Assembly (NCBI GenBank): GCA_900314165.1
Contig: OMUE01000110.1
Span: forward strand, 1-63,480
Length of the DNA: 63,480 nt
Reading direction: 5' to 3'
From: an uncultured Acidaminococcus sp.
GTDB taxonomy: Bacteria; Bacillota_C; Negativicutes; Acidaminococcales; Acidaminococcaceae
Shown in pieces: positions 25,397 to 34,681 of this stretch. The notes beneath the pieces were generated by a model, which was not told the origin of the DNA, made no database searches, and was given only the letters and a program-made list of their open reading frames with translations. Position numbers and translations under genes: made by a program. Numbering within the stretch: the stretch's first letter is position 1; each line of letters opens with the position of its first letter.

Positions 25397-26443
25397 ATGA
25401 CGTACCAACGTGAGTTTGATAAGCGCTTGAGAGTCGGGGTCCTGGGTATTGGCTCCCATTCTTACAGAAATATCCTGCCGGCATTGAATTATCTGCCGGT
25501 GGAGCTGGAAGCCGTGTGCAATCACAGCAATAAGGAACTGGCGGATAAGACGGCTAAACAGTATGGCTGCCGCAGCTACCAGAATCCGCAGGAAATGTAT
25601 GAAAAAGAAAAGCTGGATGCGGTGTTTATCTGTGCCGCCCCGGAAGTCCATGCAGGGCTGGTTATGGAAGCCTTGGAAGCCGGTGTCAACGTGTTTGTGG
25701 AAAAACCGGTAGCCATGAACTCCAATGAAATCCGGCAGATTATCGCTAAGAAAAAGGATAAAGTCGTCGTTGTAGGCTATAAGAAAGCCTTTATGCCGGC
25801 CGTCCAGAAAGCCATAGAGCTTCGGGACAGCGAGAAGTATGGCAACCTGGAAAGCATCCTGGCCGTATATCCCATGAAGATGCCGGAAAACGGCGCAGAG
25901 CTTATGGCTCAGCGGAAACGGACGGACTGGTTGAATAATGGCTGTCATTCTCTGGCCGTACTTCTTGCAGTAGGAGGGCCTGTCGATTCTGTCATTTCTG
26001 TGTTAGGATTAAAGAGAAATGGTGCTAACATTATAAAATTTAAAAATGGTGTAATGGGGAATTTTCACCTGGCCTCTGGTCCGCAGCCTAATGAAGAATA
26101 CCATTTCTATGCACCGAAATGGCATCTGGCTATCGATAATACAACAAAAGTTGTGCTGCAAAGAGGCATTCCTTCAGTTTATGGCAGAACGACTTCCTTC
26201 ATCGCTCCCGGAGATGATACCGGAGCAGTGGTTTGGGAAGCTCAGAATTGCAAAGCAACATTAGAGAACAAGGCTCTGTTTGTACAAGGCATGTATCAGG
26301 AAATGATGTATTTCTGCAATTGTGTAATAGAACATAAACAACCTACCTTAGGATCCCTGGACTTTGCCTTGGAACTGCAGAAAGTGACAGAAGCGCTCAT
26401 GATCTCTGAAGGTAAGGAAGTGAAGATTGAACCTGAGCAATAA
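25397..26443 (+). CDS. Gfo/Idh/MocA-family NAD(P)-dependent oxidoreductase
   Basis: 348-aa dehydrogenase. The Rossmann motif GIGSHS is at residues 17-22 and the EKP catalytic lysine motif at 102-104 (VEKPVAMN). The second half is the beta-sheet dimer domain with WLNNGCHSLAVLLAVGGPV. These enzymes oxidise or reduce a hydroxyl of sugars, sugar acids or inositols. Setting with UPF0303, GntR and TctCBA points to a sugar-acid or hydroxycarboxylate substrate. Confidence 0.88.
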   Translation: MTYQREFDKRLRVGVLGIGSHSYRNILPALNYLPVELEAVCNHSNKELADKTAKQYGCRSYQNPQEMYEKEKLDAVFICAAPEVHAGLVMEALEAGVNVFVEKPVAMNSNEIRQIIAKKKDKVVVVGYKKAFMPAVQKAIELRDSEKYGNLESILAVYPMKMPENGAELMAQRKRTDWLNNGCHSLAVLLAVGGPVDSVISVLGLKRNGANIIKFKNGVMGNFHLASGPQPNEEYHFYAPKWHLAIDNTTKVVLQRGIPSVYGRTTSFIAPGDDTGAVVWEAQNCKATLENKALFVQGMYQEMMYFCNCVIEHKQPTLGSLDFALELQKVTEALMISEGKEVKIEPEQ

Positions 26444-26458
26444 GAGAAGGTGAGAGAG

Positions 26459-27139
26459 ATGAACGGTGTGAATCCTCAATTTCAGACAGCTTCCGATGTG
26501 GCCTATAACATCATCGCCCACAAGATTATCAGTGGCGAATATCCAGCCGGCATGAAGCTTTCCCGCAGGAAGATGGCAGAAGCTACGGGAGTAAGCGTGA
26601 TTCCTGTGATAGAGGCCTTGAAGAAGCTGGAAGAAAACTACCTGGTAGAATCAAAACCGCAATGGGGCTCTTTCGTGACGATTCCCACAAAAGAAAAAAT
26701 TATTCAAACTTATGAAGTGCGGGAAGCTCTGGAGTGTCAGGTGGCATATCTGCTAGCCGGTAAGATGACGGTAAAACAGCAGGCAGAGATTTCTGAATTG
26801 GCCCTGGATCTGGATACGGTTCCCTATCTGGAAAGTAATAAGGAAGAAGCCTGGCAGCATCACTGGAAATTCCACACATATCTGGCAGCCTATACGGGCA
26901 ACGACATGTTGCAGGCAGCTTTAAAACGGACAAATCTGTTCTGGATTCTCTGTAATGCGTTGAAGGTGGTTGCACCTCAGAAAAAATATCCCCGCTACTG
27001 GCACCGGAAATTAGTGGACACGATTATGGAAGGGGATAAGTTGAAAGCAGAGCAGGCTATGCGGGAACACGTAAGAGAATCCTTACCACCGATTTTGGCG
27101 GCTATTGAAAATAAAGAATTAGTAGATAACAGGCTTTAA
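26459..27139 (+). CDS. GntR-family regulator with FCD ligand domain
   Basis: 226 aa. Winged HTH at residues about 10-75 (SRRKMAEATGVSVIPVIEALKKLE) and an all-helical FCD domain from about 80 to 215 (VREALECQVAYLLAGKM; HWKFHTYLAAYTGND), whose His residues normally bind a metal that helps hold a carboxylate effector. I chose ATG 26459, 8 bases after AAGG at 26447-26450; the frame-opening GTG at 26450 has no spaced ribosome site. It probably represses its own operon through the palindrome at 24857-24870. Confidence 0.88.
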   Translation: MNGVNPQFQTASDVAYNIIAHKIISGEYPAGMKLSRRKMAEATGVSVIPVIEALKKLEENYLVESKPQWGSFVTIPTKEKIIQTYEVREALECQVAYLLAGKMTVKQQAEISELALDLDTVPYLESNKEEAWQHHWKFHTYLAAYTGNDMLQAALKRTNLFWILCNALKVVAPQKKYPRYWHRKLVDTIMEGDKLKAEQAMREHVRESLPPILAAIENKELVDNRL

Positions 27140-27182
27140 GTAGGGTGAGAAAACCTACTACAAATATTTAGGAGGTTTAATT

Positions 27183-28193
27183 ATGAAAGCAAAATGGGCG
27201 AAGATTTTAACGGCAGGCTTAGCAGTTCTGGTTGCAGGCAGTGTCCTGACCGGCTGCAGCAAGAAGAAGGCAGCTAACAAGGCAGGCGGCGGCTATCCTA
27301 AAAATGCTATCCAATTGATTGCCCCTGTAAAGGCTGGCGGCGATACGGATGCTAACGCCAGACTGTTGTCCCAGTATATGTCCAAGGATTTGAAGGTTTC
27401 CATGCCTGTCGTCAATATCGTCGGTTCTTCCGGCACCATCGGTATGGAAAAAGTGAAATCTGCAAAACCGGATGGTTATACGGCCCTGTTCTTCCATGGC
27501 GAAGCTATGCTGCCGAAACTGAGCGGCCTGATTGATTATCAACTGGATGCTTTCAAGATGGCCGGCATCTGCCTGACTGCAGATACCACCCTGCTGGTAA
27601 CTCATAAAGATACTCCTTATAAGAACCTGAAACAATTGGTTGAATACGCAAAAGCTAATCCCGGCAAAGTAGAATTCGGTATGGCTGTTGGTGGTTATCC
27701 TCAAATGGTTGGCCTGGCTTTGGAAAAACAGACCGGTATCAAATTGAAACTGGTGGATATCGGTGGCAACGCTGCCAAGATTGCTGCCCTGGCTGGCCAC
27801 AACACGGACGTTATCAACGTAGAATATGCTGTTGCTAAAGACTATATCAAGACTGGCGAATTCGTTCCTCTGGCTCTGCTGTCTGCTAAACGGAACAAGA
27901 TGTTCAAAGACATCCCCACTGCTAAAGAACAAGGCTTTGAAGGTCTGGAATTCGGTAAATTCTTCTTTGTAGCTTTCCCGAAAGATACTCCGGATGATAT
28001 CATCAATACGTTCTCCGCTTCCATGAAGAAGGCTGTTGCTGATCCCGGCTTCGTAAAACAAGCAGAAGACAGCTATGCACTGTCCGCAACCTATATGGAT
28101 CCCGCTGCTGCTACGAAATATGCACAGGATACTTACAAGAAATGGTCCGTATACGAAGCTGATATGAAGGCTGGCAACAAGAGCAAGAAATAA
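27183..28193 (+). CDS. tctC: TctC-family tricarboxylate binding lipoprotein
   Basis: 336-aa extracytoplasmic binding protein of the tripartite tricarboxylate transporter (Bug) family. A signal with lipobox LTGC puts the lipidated Cys at residue 25. The first-lobe motif IQLIAPVKAGGDTDANAR and the FGMAVGGYPQMVG segment are typical ligand loops. Ribosome site AGGAGGT at 27171-27177. Followed by a hairpin without T run and then TctB and TctA. Confidence 0.92.
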   Translation: MKAKWAKILTAGLAVLVAGSVLTGCSKKKAANKAGGGYPKNAIQLIAPVKAGGDTDANARLLSQYMSKDLKVSMPVVNIVGSSGTIGMEKVKSAKPDGYTALFFHGEAMLPKLSGLIDYQLDAFKMAGICLTADTTLLVTHKDTPYKNLKQLVEYAKANPGKVEFGMAVGGYPQMVGLALEKQTGIKLKLVDIGGNAAKIAALAGHNTDVINVEYAVAKDYIKTGEFVPLALLSAKRNKMFKDIPTAKEQGFEGLEFGKFFFVAFPKDTPDDIINTFSASMKKAVADPGFVKQAEDSYALSATYMDPAAATKYAQDTYKKWSVYEADMKAGNKSKK

Positions 28194-28213
28194 TCACTAA
28201 GTGAATAGGATTT

Positions 28214-28258
28214 AATAAGTACATAGGTGAGCAGGACAAACTTGCCTATGTACTTATT
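28214..28258 (+). other. Stable hairpin between tctC and tctB
   Basis: AATAAGTACATAGG at 28214-28227 pairs with CCTATGTACTTATT at 28245-28258. No T tract follows, so it more likely protects the 3' end of the binding-protein mRNA or lowers downstream expression than ends all transcripts. The second tctC (39310) has the same arrangement. Confidence 0.65.
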
Positions 28259-28287
28259 CTGAGAAGCAAAAATAGAGGAGAAGAAAA

Positions 28288-28764
28288 ATGCCGAAAAGAA
28301 ATGATGCCATCTGCGGCGCAATAGGGATGCTTTTGGGAGTTATCCTGTACTATGGCGCCTACCAGATTGGGCTGCAAGAGGGGGCAACTATCGGAGCGGA
28401 CTTCGTTCCGAAAATCGTAGCAATCCTGATGTTCCTTTTCTCCGGTTTCCTGTTTTTACAAGGCCGGAAGGGAATGGCTGCGGAGAAAGCAAATCCTCCT
28501 GCTAAAGATTATGTGCCAAATTATAAAGGTACAGCGATTATGCTCGTCGTCCTGATTGCCTATATTGCAATCTTCACTGAACTGGGCTTTGTGTTGAGCA
28601 GCATGCTGTATTTGTTTGCAGCACTGGTGATTTTGTCTAAGAAAGAAGAAACGAATTATGTCCGTTTCTTGATTATCTCTGTAGTGGGCTCTCTGGTCAT
28701 TTACTTCCTGTTTGCTTATGTATTCGGGATTATGCTGCCAGAAGGCCTGCTGGACATGATTTAG
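28288..28764 (+). CDS. tctB: TctB small membrane subunit
   Basis: 158-aa protein with four hydrophobic helices, the first starting at residue about 9 and the last two closely paired near the C-terminus. Family PF07331 by pattern and position between TctC and TctA. Works with TctA in H+ or Na+-driven carboxylate import. The ribosome site of tctA begins at its stop. Confidence 0.87.
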   Translation: MPKRNDAICGAIGMLLGVILYYGAYQIGLQEGATIGADFVPKIVAILMFLFSGFLFLQGRKGMAAEKANPPAKDYVPNYKGTAIMLVVLIAYIAIFTELGFVLSSMLYLFAALVILSKKEETNYVRFLIISVVGSLVIYFLFAYVFGIMLPEGLLDMI

Positions 28765-28773
28765 GAGGATAAC

Positions 28774-30276
28774 ATGGCAGATATGCTTTTAGGGATCCAA
28801 ATGTGCATGGATGTCCAAGTCATCTTATTAATCCTTTTAGGTGTGGTGGCTGGCATCATCATTGGGGCAATCCCTGGTTTAACGGTTACGATGGGCGTTG
28901 CCTTGTTCCTGCCCATTACGTTTGGTATGGAACCTATTGCGGCTCTTGCTTTATTGATGGGTCTTTATATCGGCGGTACATCCGGTGGTCTGATTTCCGC
29001 AATTTTGTTATCAATCCCCGGTACACCTTCGTCCATAGCCACGTGTTTTGATGGCCACCCTATGGCTGCCCGTGGTGAAGCTGCAAAGGCTCTGGGTGTT
29101 GGTATTGTAGCCTCTTTCCTGGGCGGTGCCATCAGCTATGTAATCCTGATGTTCCTGGCTCCGGCTATTGCAAAAGTAGCCCTGAAGTTCGGCCCTTATG
29201 AATATTTCTCTATTGCTGTATTCTCTCTGACTATGATTGCCGGCCTTTCCACCGGTTCTATTGTAAAGGGTGTCATCTGCGGTCTGGTAGGTATGATGTT
29301 CTCTTTTGTAGGTATCGCACCTATTACCAGCTTTACCCGGTTTACGTTTGGCTTTGGGGAACTGAACGCGGGCTTCAGCCTGCTGCCTGTGCTGGTTGGT
29401 CTGTTCGCTGTTTCTCAGGTATTGATTACGGCAGAAGAAAAGTTCAAATCAAAGGATATGACGGTCCGTGCTGCTAAAATCAAAGGCTTTGGTTTTACGC
29501 GCAATGACGTTAAAGGGCAGGGCGGCAACCTGTGCCTGTCCACTCTGATTGGTACGGCCATCGGTATCCTGCCGGGCCTGGGCGGCAGTATCTGCAATAT
29601 CATTGCTTATTCCGTAGCCAAGAACAGATCCAAGCACCCTGAAAAGTTTGGTACCGGTATCGTGGATGGTATCGTGGCTTCTGAAAGCTCCAACAACGCT
29701 TGCACCGGTGGTGCTCTTGTTCCCCTGCTGACGCTGGGTATCCCCGGGGATAATACTACGGCTCTGATTCTGGCCGGCTTCATGATCCACGGCATTACTC
29801 CTGGTCCTCTGCTGTTTAGAACTCAGGCTCCTCTTGTATATGGTATCTTCATTGCTTTGATGATTGCCAACCTGTTCATGCTGTTTGTAGAATATGCCGG
29901 TATCCGGGTATTTACCAAGATCCTGACTGTGAAAGAAAACATCCTGATGCCTGTTGTGCTGGTATTCTGTGCAGTTGGTGCTTACGGTGCTAACAACCGG
30001 GTATTCGATATTGCGGTTATGCTGGGTGCTGGCGTTCTGGGTTATGCCCTGAAACGCATGAAGTTCCCTCTGGCTCCTATCATCCTGGGCTTCATCCTGG
30101 GACCCCTGCTGGAAACGAACCTGCGCCGTGGCCTTATGAAGAGCGGTGGCAGCTTTGCTCCCTTTATGACTACTCCGATTTCCGGTTTCTTCCTGCTGGT
30201 AACGGTCGTTGTAATCGCTATGCTGGTTTATAAAAACCTGATTAAAAAACCACAAGCTGCTGGTGAAGCTGAATAA
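28774..30276 (+). CDS. tctA: TctA large membrane subunit
   Basis: 500-aa permease with about 11-12 helices. The family's repeated motif is seen as GAIPGLTVTMGVALFLPITFG (about 31-51, with a conserved Pro-Gly-Leu) and GILPGLGGSICNIIAY near 264. Ends with a short basic tail. Normal length. It completes a full TctCBA system with the upstream genes; the specific acid is unknown. Confidence 0.92.
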   Translation: MADMLLGIQMCMDVQVILLILLGVVAGIIIGAIPGLTVTMGVALFLPITFGMEPIAALALLMGLYIGGTSGGLISAILLSIPGTPSSIATCFDGHPMAARGEAAKALGVGIVASFLGGAISYVILMFLAPAIAKVALKFGPYEYFSIAVFSLTMIAGLSTGSIVKGVICGLVGMMFSFVGIAPITSFTRFTFGFGELNAGFSLLPVLVGLFAVSQVLITAEEKFKSKDMTVRAAKIKGFGFTRNDVKGQGGNLCLSTLIGTAIGILPGLGGSICNIIAYSVAKNRSKHPEKFGTGIVDGIVASESSNNACTGGALVPLLTLGIPGDNTTALILAGFMIHGITPGPLLFRTQAPLVYGIFIALMIANLFMLFVEYAGIRVFTKILTVKENILMPVVLVFCAVGAYGANNRVFDIAVMLGAGVLGYALKRMKFPLAPIILGFILGPLLETNLRRGLMKSGGSFAPFMTTPISGFFLLVTVVVIAMLVYKNLIKKPQAAGEAE

Positions 30277-30296
30277 GAAATCTCAAGAAAAAATAG

Positions 30297-30328
30297 CGGG
30301 CGCATCTTACGATGCGCCCCTACGGGTA
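30297..30328. repeat. Right half of a family B element
   Basis: GCGGGCGCATCTTACGATGCGCCCCTACGGGT-like half copy, matching the right arm of the full copies, between tctA and the dehydrogenase gene. Confidence 0.75.
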
Positions 30329-30402
30329 TTATCAGAAGTTTGATTTTAGAGAATGTTGCTTGTAAAATACTTAATTAGTTCATGAAAGGCGGAAAACGGA
30401 AC

Positions 30403-31344
30403 ATGAAGATTGCAGTAGCTATGAAAGTGAACGAGGTACAGAAGAAGGTTCTGGAACAAGCTGCACCAAATGCTGAATTTTATTACGGCAAGGATTTAGA
30501 AAAAATCAAAGGTGCGGAAGTTCTCATCGGTAATCTGCCTCCTGCTCAAATGAAAGAGCTTCCTGATTTGAAATGGATTCAGTTGAATTCAGCAGGTGCC
30601 AATAACTATTGTGTTCCCGGCATCCTTTCTGAAGACGTAAAGCTGACCAATGCTACCGGGGCCTATGGACCTGCCTTGGCAGAACATCTGCTGGCTATGC
30701 TGCTGGCCATGATCAAGAAGCTGTACCTGTATCATGATGACCAGAAGAAACATACCTGGGCGGATGAAGGCACGGTTACGAGCCTGGATGGGGCTACGGT
30801 TCTCATTATCGGGTTTGGGGATATTGGCCGCCACTTCGGCAGGCTGTGCAAAGCCATGGGCGCCCACGTAATCGGTATGCGGCGTCGCAGCGGAGACGTT
30901 CCTCCCGAAGCGGACGAAATGGGCCGCATGGATGAGCTGGATGCCTATCTGGCCAAGGCTGATGTCATCGCCTCCGCTCTGCCGGCAACACCGGCTACCA
31001 CGGGCCTGTACACTGCAGAAAAATTCGCAGCTATGAAACAGGGTGCCTACTTCCTGAATATCGGCCGGGGTGATGCTGTGGATCAGGAGGCTCTGCGGCA
31101 GACGCTGCTGGATGGCCATCTGGCTGGTGCAGCTATCGATGTGACCAGTCCGGAACCTCTTCCGGCGGACAGTCCCCTGTGGGATACGCCGAATCTGTAC
31201 ATCACGCCTCACGTCAGCGGCGGCCAGCATCTGCCGGCTACCTGGGACAGAGTCGTGAAGATTGCGGCAGATAACCTGAAACGGTATATAGCAGGTGAAC
31301 CACTGCAGAACACGGTGGATAGAAAAACAGGATATAAGAAATAA
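30403..31344 (+). CDS. D-isomer-specific 2-hydroxyacid dehydrogenase
   Basis: 313-aa NAD-dependent dehydrogenase. The dinucleotide motif GFGDIG is at residues 137-142. Catalytic residues are the Arg in NIGRGDAVD, the Glu in DVTSPEPLP and the His in TPHVSGG. I prefer ATG 30403; the upstream ATG at 30382 has no ribosome site. Last gene of the Tct cluster, ended by a perfect terminator. Likely reduces or oxidises a 2-oxo/2-hydroxy acid made from the imported carboxylate. Confidence 0.87.
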   Translation: MKIAVAMKVNEVQKKVLEQAAPNAEFYYGKDLEKIKGAEVLIGNLPPAQMKELPDLKWIQLNSAGANNYCVPGILSEDVKLTNATGAYGPALAEHLLAMLLAMIKKLYLYHDDQKKHTWADEGTVTSLDGATVLIIGFGDIGRHFGRLCKAMGAHVIGMRRRSGDVPPEADEMGRMDELDAYLAKADVIASALPATPATTGLYTAEKFAAMKQGAYFLNIGRGDAVDQEALRQTLLDGHLAGAAIDVTSPEPLPADSPLWDTPNLYITPHVSGGQHLPATWDRVVKIAADNLKRYIAGEPLQNTVDRKTGYKK

Positions 31345-31387
31345 GGAAAAGCGGGACTGTGAAAAATCACAGTCCCGCTTTTCCTTT
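31343..31387. terminator. Bidirectional terminator
   Basis: 20-bp perfect stem (core AAAAGCGGGACTGTGA / TCACAGTCCCGCTTTT) with an AAAA loop and flanking A/T runs, between convergent dehydrogenase and DUF1667 genes. Confidence 0.92.
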
Positions 31388-31414
31388 AGTATATGCCAAC
31401 AAACTTTATTTGTG

Positions 31415-31792
31415 TTATCTCACGTCCACCGTCTTCGTGGCAATCACATCTGCGCCCAGGCCCAGTACGTTGGGCAGCACCACGGTGCCGGCCTTGACCG
31501 GAGCCTGCAGAGTGACCTTTTTGATTTCGGCCATGACGTCAAAGATTTTTGCTTTGGGAATGGGGCCGTTGGTCCGGACGCTGACAAGAGGAGCATCGCC
31601 GCCTTTTACCAGCACGGAGCTGGCAATGGTCCGTTTCGGGTCCGTCATTTCCTGGTTTGCGTATTCCAAGCCCCGTTTGCAGGTGTAGCCTGTGACGGCT
31701 TTTACCAGGATGTTGTTTTCAGCATTCTGTTCATAGTCTATATGCAGCGTACAGCCGTTAGGGCACACGATGCAGGTAATATCTTTAGTCAT
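31415..31792 (-). CDS. DUF1667 protein, small partner of the flavoprotein pair
   Basis: 125 aa with Cys-rich N-terminus: CIVCPNGC at residues 7-14 and YTCKRG near 36-41, likely a metal or Fe-S site. DUF1667 genes regularly follow a GlpA/LhgO-type dehydrogenase and an NAD(P)/FAD oxidoreductase, as here. It overlaps the upstream oxidoreductase gene by 8 bases. Probable electron-transfer or assembly subunit. Confidence 0.88.
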   Translation of the reverse strand: MTKDITCIVCPNGCTLHIDYEQNAENNILVKAVTGYTCKRGLEYANQEMTDPKRTIASSVLVKGGDAPLVSVRTNGPIPKAKIFDVMAEIKKVTLQAPVKAGTVVLPNVLGLGADVIATKTVDVR

Positions 31793-33050
31793 CTACGCTC
31801 ACCTCGATTTCCTTCCCGGCCTGCAGCTTATCCGCCTTGACGTTCAGCTCAATCATGTTGGCCGGCAGGGCGTTTTTTACGAACTTCTTGGTTACAACGG
31901 AATCCCCTTGCTTTACAGTAATCCAGGCATCCCGTTTTGGCTGCCGTACCCGCAGGGACAGGCTGAAGTCTTTCGTGCCGCTGATGCGCTGAGGCACTGT
32001 ATGGCCTACATTATTGCCACAGAGGACAGGAATGTCCACGTTGGGCAGGCCTTCCGTCAGATACGTATGGATGCCGTCGGCCATGGCTTCGGCTTCCATG
32101 GATACGAAGTCCACCAGGTCATGGACGTGGAGTACGTTGCCTGCAGAGAAGAGACCGGGTACTGTGGTCTGGTAGAATTCATCCACCAAAGCCCCCTTCG
32201 TATGATTATCCAGTTCCGCACCGGCACCGATGGTCAGTTCGTTTTCCGGAATCAGGCCTACGGACAGGATCAGGGTGTCGCAGGCGTATTCTTTTTCCGT
32301 ACCGGGAATCACGTTCAGATGGTCATCCACCTGGGAGATGGTAACGCTTTCCAACCGGTCCCGGCCCTTGATATCCGATACTGTATGGCTCATAGCCAGG
32401 GGAATATCGTAGTCGTGGAGGCACTGCTCTATATTTCTGGGCAGTCCGCTGGGAATGGGGTTGATTTCAAAGACACCGATGACGTGGGCCCCTTCCAGTG
32501 TCAGCCGCCGGGCCATAATGAGGCCGATATCCCCGGAACCCAGGATGACGATTTCTTTACCAGGCATCCGGTTCTGCAGATTGATGTAGGCCTGGGCTAC
32601 GCCCGCTGTAATGACACCGGCAGGACGGGTACCGGGTATGGCCAGAGCGCCCCGGGTCCGTTCCCGACAGCCCATAGCCAGTACTACCGCTTTAGCCTGG
32701 ACCAGGATCATGCCGTCAGAATGAGCGGCGTAAATCTTTTTGTCCGGCGTAATATTGATGACCGTCGTATCCGTAATGTAGGGGATATGGCGTGCTTCCA
32801 CTTCGTCAATAAACCGCTGGGCGTATTCCGGGCCACTAAGGGTTTCCCCGAAACGGGTAAGGCCGAAGCCGTCGTGAATGCATTGCTTCAGGATGCCGCC
32901 CAGCTGGTGTTCCCGTTCCAGAATCAGGATATCCGTAATTCCTTCGTCATACAGCTTCACGGCTGCGGCCAAGCCCGCAGGGCCGCCGCCTACCACAACG
33001 ACGGAGGCAGTGCGGAAAGTTTGTGTTTCATTTTTTTGTGCTGCTGCCAT
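31785..33050 (-). CDS. NAD(P)/FAD-dependent oxidoreductase of the GlpA-associated triad
   Basis: 421-aa two-dinucleotide-binding flavoprotein. FAD motif GGGPAG at residues 21-26, second Rossmann motif VILGSGDIGLIMARR mid-protein, and the C-terminal FAD signature LFSAGNVLHVHDLVD. Ribosome site GGAGG overlaps the end of the upstream flavoprotein gene. It should pass electrons between the hydroxyacid dehydrogenase and NAD(P) or another acceptor. Confidence 0.9.
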   Translation of the reverse strand: MAAAQKNETQTFRTASVVVVGGGPAGLAAAVKLYDEGITDILILEREHQLGGILKQCIHDGFGLTRFGETLSGPEYAQRFIDEVEARHIPYITDTTVINITPDKKIYAAHSDGMILVQAKAVVLAMGCRERTRGALAIPGTRPAGVITAGVAQAYINLQNRMPGKEIVILGSGDIGLIMARRLTLEGAHVIGVFEINPIPSGLPRNIEQCLHDYDIPLAMSHTVSDIKGRDRLESVTISQVDDHLNVIPGTEKEYACDTLILSVGLIPENELTIGAGAELDNHTKGALVDEFYQTTVPGLFSAGNVLHVHDLVDFVSMEAEAMADGIHTYLTEGLPNVDIPVLCGNNVGHTVPQRISGTKDFSLSLRVRQPKRDAWITVKQGDSVVTKKFVKNALPANMIELNVKADKLQAGKEIEVSVDD

Positions 33051-33053
33051 GAT

Positions 33054-34601
33054 TTATTCCTCCTCACTGCTTTCCCGTACTTTTCCCGTAAAGATCCAGC
33101 CGCCTTCCCGCTGATACCGCAGGTCTTCAGGGGCAAGACCCAGTTCCTGTTCCATCAACTGGGTAATACGGGTCTGGCAATAGCCGCCCTGGCAGCGGCC
33201 CATCATGGAACGGGTCCTGTTTTTGATGCCCGTCAGGGTATGGACGCCTAGAGGATTATGGATGGCTTGGAGGATTTCCGCCCGGCTGACATTTTCGCAG
33301 CGGCAGAACACCTGGCCGTAATCCGGATTTTCTTGAATGGCTTCTATTTTTTCATCGATGGTCATGTCCGCAAAGCGGCGGATAGGCTTCCGGATGGGGT
33401 CGAAGGTTTCGTTTTCCTGAACCTTGCTGCCCCGTTCTTCTTCATGGCTCAGGATGATGGTACGGACTCTGCGGGCCAGAGGCAGGGCGGACGTAATGCC
33501 GGGGGATTCGATCCCTACCAGGCTGACGGTATTGGGAATGTTCTCATCCGTCATAATTTTAAAGTCCTGGAATTCTTTTGTCACAGGATCCGCATTTCTC
33601 CAGCGGATGCCAGCAAAATTCCGGATGAAGTATTGCCGTTCCATTTTGCTGAACATCTTCCGTCCATCCCGAAACAGTCCGTCCAGGCTGTTTTGGGTAT
33701 TAGCATAGTCTTCAGGATCCGGGGTCAGATACCAGTCCGGGCCTACCAGGATGTTGCCATCTACAGTCGGTGTGGCATGGGTAGCAAAGCCTCCCTGATC
33801 ATTGGGGGCAGGATACACAGGGGTCTTCAGGAAAGCACCAGCCTTTTTGTCCAGCACATAATATTCCCCTTTGACGCCCAGCTGATACACATAAGGATAC
33901 CCCATGAGCTGGCCGATTTTCACCGCGTAGGCACCGGCACTGTTGATGACCCAACGGGTCAGGACCATGCCTCTGTTAGTAGTGACCTGGTAATAGTCCT
34001 TGCCTTTTGTCAGGTATCCCGGCTTTAGATTCAGCTGAGCCAGCTTTGCATAGTCCTTTTCGCCGTCCAGATGGGCAATGCCCGTGACCTGAGAACCAAA
34101 GGAAAATTCCACACCATTTTTGCAGGCGTTTTCCGCCAGTCCAATGGTGTATTGCATAGGATCCAGGATGCCGGAAGCCGGCACATACATGGCAAAATTG
34201 CCGCCGGCATTGGGCTCGATGGCGTGCATTTCGTCTTGGTCGATCATGCGGATGCCCTTTACGCCGTTAGCTTCCCCGTTGGCTTTGAAGCGCAGGATAT
34301 TCTGCTTGTCATGATCCGTGAAACCGACCACCAGCTTACCGGTTCGTTTGAAGGGCACGCCAAGTTCTGCAGCTACCTGGTCGAATTCCTGGTTCCCTTC
34401 TACGGAGCAATGGGCCCGCAGGGTTCCCAGTTTATAGGTAAAGCCCGCGTGGAGCATGCCGGTGTTCCGGCTTGAGTTGCCGGTAGCTACGTCCAGTTCT
34501 TTTTCTAACACAAGCGTCTTTAAATGATACCGGGACAGTTCCCGGGCAATGGCGCAGCCCACGACACCTGCGCCGATGACTACTACGTCGTATTGTTTCA
34601 T
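33054..34601 (-). CDS. GlpA/LhgO-type FAD dehydrogenase with BFD-like [2Fe-2S] domain
   Basis: 515-aa flavoprotein of the DAO/GlpA fold. GAGVVG at residues 10-15, the GMLHAG segment near 45, and a C-terminal BFD-like domain with Cys-X-Cys (FCRC) and CQGGYC supplying four cluster cysteines. Start 34601 has AGGAGG 7 bases upstream; the longer frame to 34652 does not. Together with the NAD(P)/FAD protein and DUF1667 it is the standard triad used for sn-glycerol-3-phosphate or L-2-hydroxyglutarate oxidation. Next to GarD-like and LarA genes, a 2-hydroxy-dicarboxylate is as likely a substrate as glycerol-3-phosphate. Confidence 0.87.
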   Translation of the reverse strand: MKQYDVVVIGAGVVGCAIARELSRYHLKTLVLEKELDVATGNSSRNTGMLHAGFTYKLGTLRAHCSVEGNQEFDQVAAELGVPFKRTGKLVVGFTDHDKQNILRFKANGEANGVKGIRMIDQDEMHAIEPNAGGNFAMYVPASGILDPMQYTIGLAENACKNGVEFSFGSQVTGIAHLDGEKDYAKLAQLNLKPGYLTKGKDYYQVTTNRGMVLTRWVINSAGAYAVKIGQLMGYPYVYQLGVKGEYYVLDKKAGAFLKTPVYPAPNDQGGFATHATPTVDGNILVGPDWYLTPDPEDYANTQNSLDGLFRDGRKMFSKMERQYFIRNFAGIRWRNADPVTKEFQDFKIMTDENIPNTVSLVGIESPGITSALPLARRVRTIILSHEEERGSKVQENETFDPIRKPIRRFADMTIDEKIEAIQENPDYGQVFCRCENVSRAEILQAIHNPLGVHTLTGIKNRTRSMMGRCQGGYCQTRITQLMEQELGLAPEDLRYQREGGWIFTGKVRESSEEE

Positions 34602-34633
34602 AGGTGACCTCCTGGGAAAATTGCAATAAGATG

Positions 34634-34672
34634 AAAAATGACAGTGAAGCATAATACTCCACTGTCATTTTT
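34634..34672 (-). terminator. Terminator between the GarD-like gene and the flavoprotein triad
   Basis: AAAAATGACAGTG at 34634-34646 pairs with CACTGTCATTTTT at 34660-34672 around a 13-base loop; it works on either strand and separates the two minus-strand units. Confidence 0.85.
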
Positions 34673-34681
34673 AAAATCCTA

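Noticed and set aside
31770..33251. 493-codon plus-strand frame over the NAD(P)/FAD oxidoreductase
   Set aside because: Antisense shadow; the minus strand carries both dinucleotide-binding motifs and a ribosome site.
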